Source: Paraburkholderia unamae
Lineage (GTDB): Bacteria; Pseudomonadota; Gammaproteobacteria; Burkholderiales; Burkholderiaceae
Assembly: GCF_003268775.1 (NCBI RefSeq)
Contig: NZ_QLSU01000015.1
Location: 124,001 to 188,000 of the forward strand
Direction: 5' to 3'
DNA: 64,000 nt
The position numbers and the translations under genes were made by a program. Position 1 is the stretch's first letter. Each line of letters starts with the position of its first letter. The notes below the pieces were generated by a model. It was not told where the DNA came from, did not search any database, and saw only the letters and a program-made list of their open reading frames with translations. Positions 60,401 to 64,000 of this stretch are shown piece after piece.

Positions 60401-63400
60401 GCACCGTGCCGCTGCCGATGGCCGAAACGTTGAGCGTGCCGTTCATCGTGGCGTCGCCGCCGCCCGTGTTCAACGCGCTGCCCGAAATGGCGATGCCATA
60501 TCCATAGCCCGTCGACGTCGCGGTACCGGTGAGCCCGATCGCGCCGGTTGATGTTGTGCGGATCGTGGCGTCGATCACGTCGACGCCGATCGCGTAGCCG
60601 CCCGTTGTCATACCGGGCGCCGTGGCGGTGCCGTTCAGCGTGATATTCCCTGATTGCGCCGCGAGCGTGGCGTCCCCGACCAGGACACCATAGGCATTGC
60701 CATTCGTGGCGGTGCTCGAATTGCCGTTCGACGCCGTGCCGGTCAGTCCGATCGTTCCGCTGCCGGTCACGCTGAACGCGTCGGCGGCGCTGCCGCCCGC
60801 CGTGCCGCTGTAATCGCCGGCGACAACGACGCCGCCGTTGTCGGTGCCAGCCGCGAACTCCGCGTTGCCGGTCACGGAGATCGAACCGCCGCCGGTCTGA
60901 ATTCCGCTGTCGTACAGATACACGCCTGCCGAGTCGTCAGTGCGAATGCCACCGGTTGACGTGCCGTTCACTGTGACGTTGCCCATACCCGTGCCGATGA
61001 ACGAATACCCGATTGCGACGCCGACTCCGGCCGCGTTCGTACCGGTGATGCCGATCGCGCCGGCTTCCGTGGTGATGTACGAATCCTCGATATCGACCGC
61101 GCTTTTGCCTGTGTCGCCGATCGTGAACGTGCCGCCGTTGGTGTCGAGCGTGAGCCCATCGAGCCGGACGACGTAGTTGCCCGGCGTCGCGTTCGGCCCC
61201 ACATTCGCGTCGAATACGACATTGACCGGGCCGCCGGTCGACGTGAAAGTGACCGTGCCGTCGGTCTCCACATAGATGTTGCCCGCAGCCTGTAACGAAA
61301 ATGTCGAATTGCTGCCCGAGTCGTGCACGTCATAGCCCAAGCCAATATCGCCGTTGGCCGTTACGGTCAGGTTGCCTGCCGGTGTTAGCGAGACGTCACC
61401 CTTATAAGCGACTGCTCCGAACGTTCCCGAACCGGGATCAAAAATGGCCACCTGAGCCGGAGACAGTTCGACACCCGTCGCATCGGTCAACGTCACGTTG
61501 CCGGTGCTGTTCACGGAGAGCGTGGCCACGCTATTGTTCGCGTTGGTCAGCGTGAATGTACCTGCTCCGACCAAGGCGAGCGTCCCTGCGGTCACCGGCC
61601 CGCCCTGCGTGACCGTCCCCGCCGAGGCCAACCCCAGCGTTCCGCTCGTACCGACCGAAAGCCCGTATGGCAACTGGATTCCCTGGCTGCCGCTGGCATC
61701 GTTCTCGAGCGTCAGGTTCGTGGTGAACGTTGGGCGCGTCAGCACGCACGTATCACTATTGGCAGCACAGACGCCGTCCACGGTGATGAGACCGGTCTGT
61801 GTCTTCGATCCCAGTATCACCGTGCCGACGTCCTGCGTGAGCGCCGCGAACGTAGCGGCGTCGATCGTCATGCCGGTGCCGGTGCCGAACAGCGTGATCA
61901 ATGTGGCGTTCTGCGCGACGATCGCGAAGCTCGTTGGATCGACCGAGGCCGGCGCGATGACAAGCGTGCCGGCCGGCACCTGCACAGTGAGTCCGCTTGC
62001 GACGAGGCTTTTCGCCGTGTTGTCGTTGGCCGCGCGAAGTATGAGCGAGCCACCTGTACCGGTCGAAATCGCCACTGAGCCTTCGGTCGAGAAGCCGCTC
62101 ACCGCGTATCCAAGCACTACGCCGTAATCAGATGTGTCGGTCGAGCCGGCAATCGAGATGCTGCCCGGAGCGCTCACCGTGGCATTGTTGATCACGACGC
62201 CGGCATCGTTTTGCGCGTTCGAGGTGCTGCCGCTCTGCTGCGGCGCGCCTCGCACCGCGCCGCGAATGTCGATTGCGCCACTGGTGGTGGTCTGAATCTT
62301 CGTAGCGTCGGTGATCAGCACACCCTCAGTACCCGAACCCGAGCCGCTGCCGTTGATACTGATCGGGCCGCTGTTCGACTGAACTGACGTCGCGCTGCCC
62401 GATGGGTTTCGCAGCACGATGCCTTGCACAGCCGCGCTCGCGGACGGTGTGCCAATACTCTGCCCGGACAGTGCGATCGCGCCGCTCGATGTACTGATTG
62501 TCGATCCGTCGATCACGGTGCCGATTCCGCCGCTGTACGTCGACGGCATGCTCCCGCTTACCGTGACGGTGCCGCCCACCGTGCTGATCGACGCGTCGTA
62601 TATCTGCACGCCCTGCCCCAACGGGGCGTTACCTGCCACAGCGCCGTCGTTCCCTCCTGTCTCGCCGTTGGTTGGCGGCGAGCCAGGCCCAGTCTCGCTT
62701 TGCGTTGGCGGCGAGCCGGGCCCAGTCTCGCTTTGCGTTGGCGACGAGCCGGTCGATCCGGTGCCGCCAGTCGTTGACGGCGAGTCTGTCACCGGCGTTA
62801 CGACTGGATATGAGCCGGACGCCAGTGCGTGTGTTTGTGCATCACTCCCGGTACTGCCGCTGCTCGCGACGGTGTTAACGGCGCCGGTCACGTTGACATT
62901 TCCGCTGGTCGCGCTCACTGAGCTACCTAAACCCAGTACAACGCCCGTGCTGGCGGCATTCGAGTAGACCGTGCCCGTGAGCGTCACGTTGCCGGTTGTG
63001 CCAACCAGATTCGCGAACTGGAGCCAGATACCCGAACCGCCGTTGGTCGCCCCCGCGGCAGTCGAGCCGAGCGTGCCGGTTACGGTAATCGCGCCGCCCC
63101 CGCTATCGAGCGTCGCTGCGACGGCTTGAGTGACCGGATCTGTGTAGTAGCTGCTCAGGTACACGCCCGCCGAACCTACGCCACCGGTGCTGCCGCCGGT
63201 GCCGGTGAGCGAGAGCTTGCCGCGGCTCGTGGTGATCGAACTGGTGACCAGGGAGATGCCGTCGCCGGAGCTGGTGTCCGGCACAGTGCCCGTGAGGGTA
63301 GCGTTCCCGCCAGCCGTCGAAAGCAGCGAGCTGTTGATGGAAATTGCCGTCACGGCGTTGGCGTTCGCCGGCGAGTTGCCGGTGAGCGTCAGGTCGCCGC

Positions 63401-64000
63401 CCTGCGTATTGATCGTCGACGAGCCGATGCCGATCGGGCTCTGACCGTTCGTGCCGATCTGCACGCTGCCACCATTTGTCGTAATGCTCGTATTCTGGAG
63501 TGTCACGACACTGCCCGGCGACGCCCCCCCGACATTCGCGTCGATCACCAGACCCAGCGCCCCCGACGTCGACGAGATGCTCGCCGCATAGCCAATCGTC
63601 ACCGAGCCCGAAGCCTCCAGCGTGAATGTTGCGTTGCCGCCCGACGTTTTGGAGATCGCCGACTGGACGTTGATGTCACCGACATCGCCATCCGCGTCAG
63701 TCCCGGTAGCAATCTTCACCGACGTGCCCAGATTGAGCGCCGCGTTGATGGTGCCGTTGGTGATCGTCGTACCCGCCGTGAGGGGGCCGTACTCGACCGA
63801 GCCGCCCGGCGTGCCAACGCTCTCACTCTGATCACCGCCTTGCTCGATATAGACAGAGAACGGATCAAGCAGCCACGTGCCGGCGTTGCCTTTCGGTGCG
63901 GAGGCGTTGATCGTCGAGCCGCTCACATCGAGCGCTTGCCCCGACGTCTCGATCAACCCGCCATCGGCGCCCTGCGGACCGCCTTGCGCGCTCAACGTGC
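57486..64000 (-). CDS. Giant filamentous-haemagglutinin-like exoprotein, C-terminal part (cut by window edge)
   Basis: About 2170 residues are visible and the frame is open at 64000. The visible start contains G-G-L-I-E-T-S-G-Q-A-L-D-V-S-G and T-W-L-L-D-P-F, which in two-partner secretion exoproteins follows the N-terminal haemagglutination domain. The body is made of short beta-helix repeats rich in Gly, Thr, Ser, Val and Asn (T-G-N-V-T-L-T-G-T). Near the C-terminus lies an MBG-type domain (V-T-V-T-A-N-G-V-T-R-V-W-G-A-P-N-P-N-F), then a tail of some 85 residues with four Cys. No autotransporter barrel is present, so secretion by a TpsB partner outside the window is expected. Confidence 0.88.
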   Translation of the reverse strand, partial: TLSAQGGPQGADGGLIETSGQALDVSGSTINASAPKGNAGTWLLDPFSVYIEQGGDQSESVGTPGGSVEYGPLTAGTTITNGTINAALNLGTSVKIATGTDADGDVGDINVQSAISKTSGGNATFTLEASGSVTIGYAASISSTSGALGLVIDANVGGASPGSVVTLQNTSITTNGGSVQIGTNGQSPIGIGSSTINTQGGDLTLTGNSPANANAVTAISINSSLLSTAGGNATLTGTVPDTSSGDGISLVTSSITTSRGKLSLTGTGGSTGGVGSAGVYLSSYYTDPVTQAVAATLDSGGGAITVTGTLGSTAAGATNGGSGIWLQFANLVGTTGNVTLTGTVYSNAASTGVVLGLGSSVSATSGNVNVTGAVNTVASSGSTGSDAQTHALASGSYPVVTPVTDSPSTTGGTGSTGSSPTQSETGPGSPPTQSETGPGSPPTNGETGGNDGAVAGNAPLGQGVQIYDASISTVGGTVTVSGSMPSTYSGGIGTVIDGSTISTSSGAIALSGQSIGTPSASAAVQGIVLRNPSGSATSVQSNSGPISINGSGSGSGTEGVLITDATKIQTTTSGAIDIRGAVRGAPQQSGSTSNAQNDAGVVINNATVSAPGSISIAGSTDTSDYGVVLGYAVSGFSTEGSVAISTGTGGSLILRAANDNTAKSLVASGLTVQVPAGTLVIAPASVDPTSFAIVAQNATLITLFGTGTGMTIDAATFAALTQDVGTVILGSKTQTGLITVDGVCAANSDTCVLTRPTFTTNLTLENDASGSQGIQLPYGLSVGTSGTLGLASAGTVTQGGPVTAGTLALVGAGTFTLTNANNSVATLSVNSTGNVTLTDATGVELSPAQVAIFDPGSGTFGAVAYKGDVSLTPAGNLTVTANGDIGLGYDVHDSGSNSTFSLQAAGNIYVETDGTVTFTSTGGPVNVVFDANVGPNATPGNYVVRLDGLTLDTNGGTFTIGDTGKSAVDIEDSYITTEAGAIGITGTNAAGVGVAIGYSFIGTGMGNVTVNGTSTGGIRTDDSAGVYLYDSGIQTGGGSISVTGNAEFAAGTDNGGVVVAGDYSGTAGGSAADAFSVTGSGTIGLTGTASNGNSSTATNGNAYGVLVGDATLAAQSGNITLNGTATAPGMTTGGYAIGVDVIDATIRTTSTGAIGLTGTATSTGYGYGIAISGSALNTGGGDATMNGTLNVSAIGSGTVPAQNAYGFAIGTSSISTGGGNVSITGTASSAVSDPHVATGALLTGTTVDTTSGNVTVVGTGQSASGAVDYKNGTWIYDSKLTTTTGNVSITGNSNALGNGVLFSYSGVSSTGGSITFYGTSGIAGQGAPFSFSYGVYMVGAYPTGSVFAPGSASNPTLSTTGNGTIEITGTAAGNYARGVELDNGALTTANGAMTLNGTANVAKSGTGVRLSNMLLTANAGTVQATGTVNDAPGGTADGYGVWTVGSSILTDQGGVTLNGTTAGATSYAYGVYLDGGFAAGTTVQPTIQTGSGAISVTGNVPATQTGSVAVDLVGATVTSSGGAITLKGNTTGTPASGLSSDGVVLTSLVPGTVTTPTSVTTGSGTLTIDGSGFGTNAQGVLVAGGSTITSSNAGTIDIRGVATGPTNGGTQYDYGTLIYNGTISATAPNTTISIAGSTNTADAGLAFGAAPVPSTFTYASGPVKVNAGTNGTLALRAANDGTTSSFVNDGATITANDGTLALMPASVNPGTFNFTALDGTPITLFGTGAPGLSIDATAFSLFSGFSTFVLGSSTQTGLITVSGVCASSSSCTSLTKPSMNENLTLMNLGAGSQGIQLLYGISLGANTLTLASAGAVTDPGGIQAAGLLLDGPGNFTLNDPENNVGVLAMLNVGNVNFLNSTSFVIGPIVSHSFDAASNTAATIDATNSNLTGNLLAQAATGGIGLGGGAASAGGPTGGANTNLSAGGTIDLVMENGVFTDNGTGSVSANNGWRIWVSTWVGETRGNVQPNTLQPNFYGCSFGAGCVWGGTVPLTGDHFVYVARPTVTVTANGVTRVWGAPNPNFTYTTSGLINGDTAAGALSGTLSTSANSGSLPGQYAIDPSFLSGVGYIVIEQPGTLNVVVPQPTYAPDLPLAVSGLQSFFGPSEKTFVYENNLQGTNICVGSNQPLFTTAPPGENQDLLAVEWKRVRSQPNLNSCMLLNGQHGCGDF
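58400..59300 (-). repeat. Exoprotein internal module, copy 2
   Basis: Approximate limits. Encodes L-A-L-R-A-A-N-D-G-T, P-I-T-L-F-G-T-G-A, T-Q-T-G-L-I-T-V-S-G-V-C-A and G-S-Q-G-I-Q-L-L-Y-G, matching the module at about 61470-62350 in the same order. Confidence 0.7.
61470..62350 (-). repeat. Exoprotein internal module, copy 1
   Basis: Approximate limits. Encodes L-I-L-R-A-A-N-D-N-T, L-I-T-L-F-G-T-G-T, T-Q-T-G-L-I-T-V-D-G-V-C-A and G-S-Q-G-I-Q-L-P-Y-G. It is about 290 residues long, homologous to the module near 58400-59300. Confidence 0.7.
62671..62750 (-). repeat. 33-bp tandem repeat in exoprotein gene
   Basis: Two nearly identical 33-base units (62671-62703 and 62704-62736) and the start of a third encode Q-S-E-T-G-P-G-S-P-P-T. 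It is in frame, so copy number can change without breaking the protein. It forms a Pro/Gly/Ser hinge within the beta-helix. Confidence 0.8.

Noticed and set aside
62671..62750. CRISPR-like regular repeats
   Set aside because: The 33-base units abut without spacers and are in frame in the exoprotein gene.

Overview
This 64 kb window is GC-rich with codon use, gene families and a Gram-negative cell envelope (three trimeric-type porins, a periplasmic binding protein, a type VI secretion system, a giant secreted adhesin) typical of Burkholderiales, most likely Paraburkholderia, Burkholderia or a close relative. The assignment rests on gene content and style only.

Left part (1-19.2 kb). A partial MalT/LuxR-type regulator, a small acidic protein, an orphan MetQ-like binding protein and a 2-hydroxyacid dehydrogenase precede the most interesting locus: a tightly packed 12-gene minus-strand operon (13777 down to 4337). 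In transcription order it holds a Rieske oxygenase alpha subunit, an unknown 143-aa protein, two cupins, a ferredoxin reductase, an NTF2/SnoaL-like protein, a PyrK-like and a PyrD-like pair, a Rieske ferredoxin, an asparaginase-family amidohydrolase, a double EthD-like protein and an Asp/Glu racemase/maleate isomerase family protein. Many junctions overlap by a few bases. Next to it lie two paralogous TetR regulators, an aromatic-acid MFS transporter and two porins. A shared palindrome in front of the operon and the transporter suggests one regulon. PyrD lacks the expected orotate contacts and the asparaginase lacks the Asp that holds the amino acid substrate, so I read the operon as an undescribed catabolic route, perhaps for a nitrogen heterocycle or cyclic amide.

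Middle part (19.2-27.1 kb). A XylR/DmpR/MopR-type sigma-54 activator is divergent from a meta-cleavage operon (extradiol dioxygenase, flavin reductase, flavin monooxygenase, dienoate hydratase, C-C hydrolase, porin). A very good -24/-12 promoter lies between them. The aldolase and acetaldehyde dehydrogenase of the lower pathway are not here.

From 27.1 to 29.9 kb is a visibly AT-richer, gene-poor stretch with an HExxH metallopeptidase and short orphan frames, which looks transferred. A family 2 glycosyltransferase follows.

Right part (30.7-64 kb). A complete-looking HSI-I-type T6SS locus on the minus strand (tssA, B, C, hcp, tagJ, tssE, F, G, clpV, PAAR-like, vgrG, fha, tssK, L, M, tagF, ompA-like, metallopeptidase) has no tssJ and no ppkA. 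Across an AT-rich 0.9 kb gap, a sigma-70-like regulator and a PP2C phosphatase run on the plus strand. The window closes with a C39-like cysteine peptidase downstream of the 3' part of a giant filamentous-haemagglutinin-like exoprotein. No tRNA, rRNA, CRISPR array or insertion sequence was seen.
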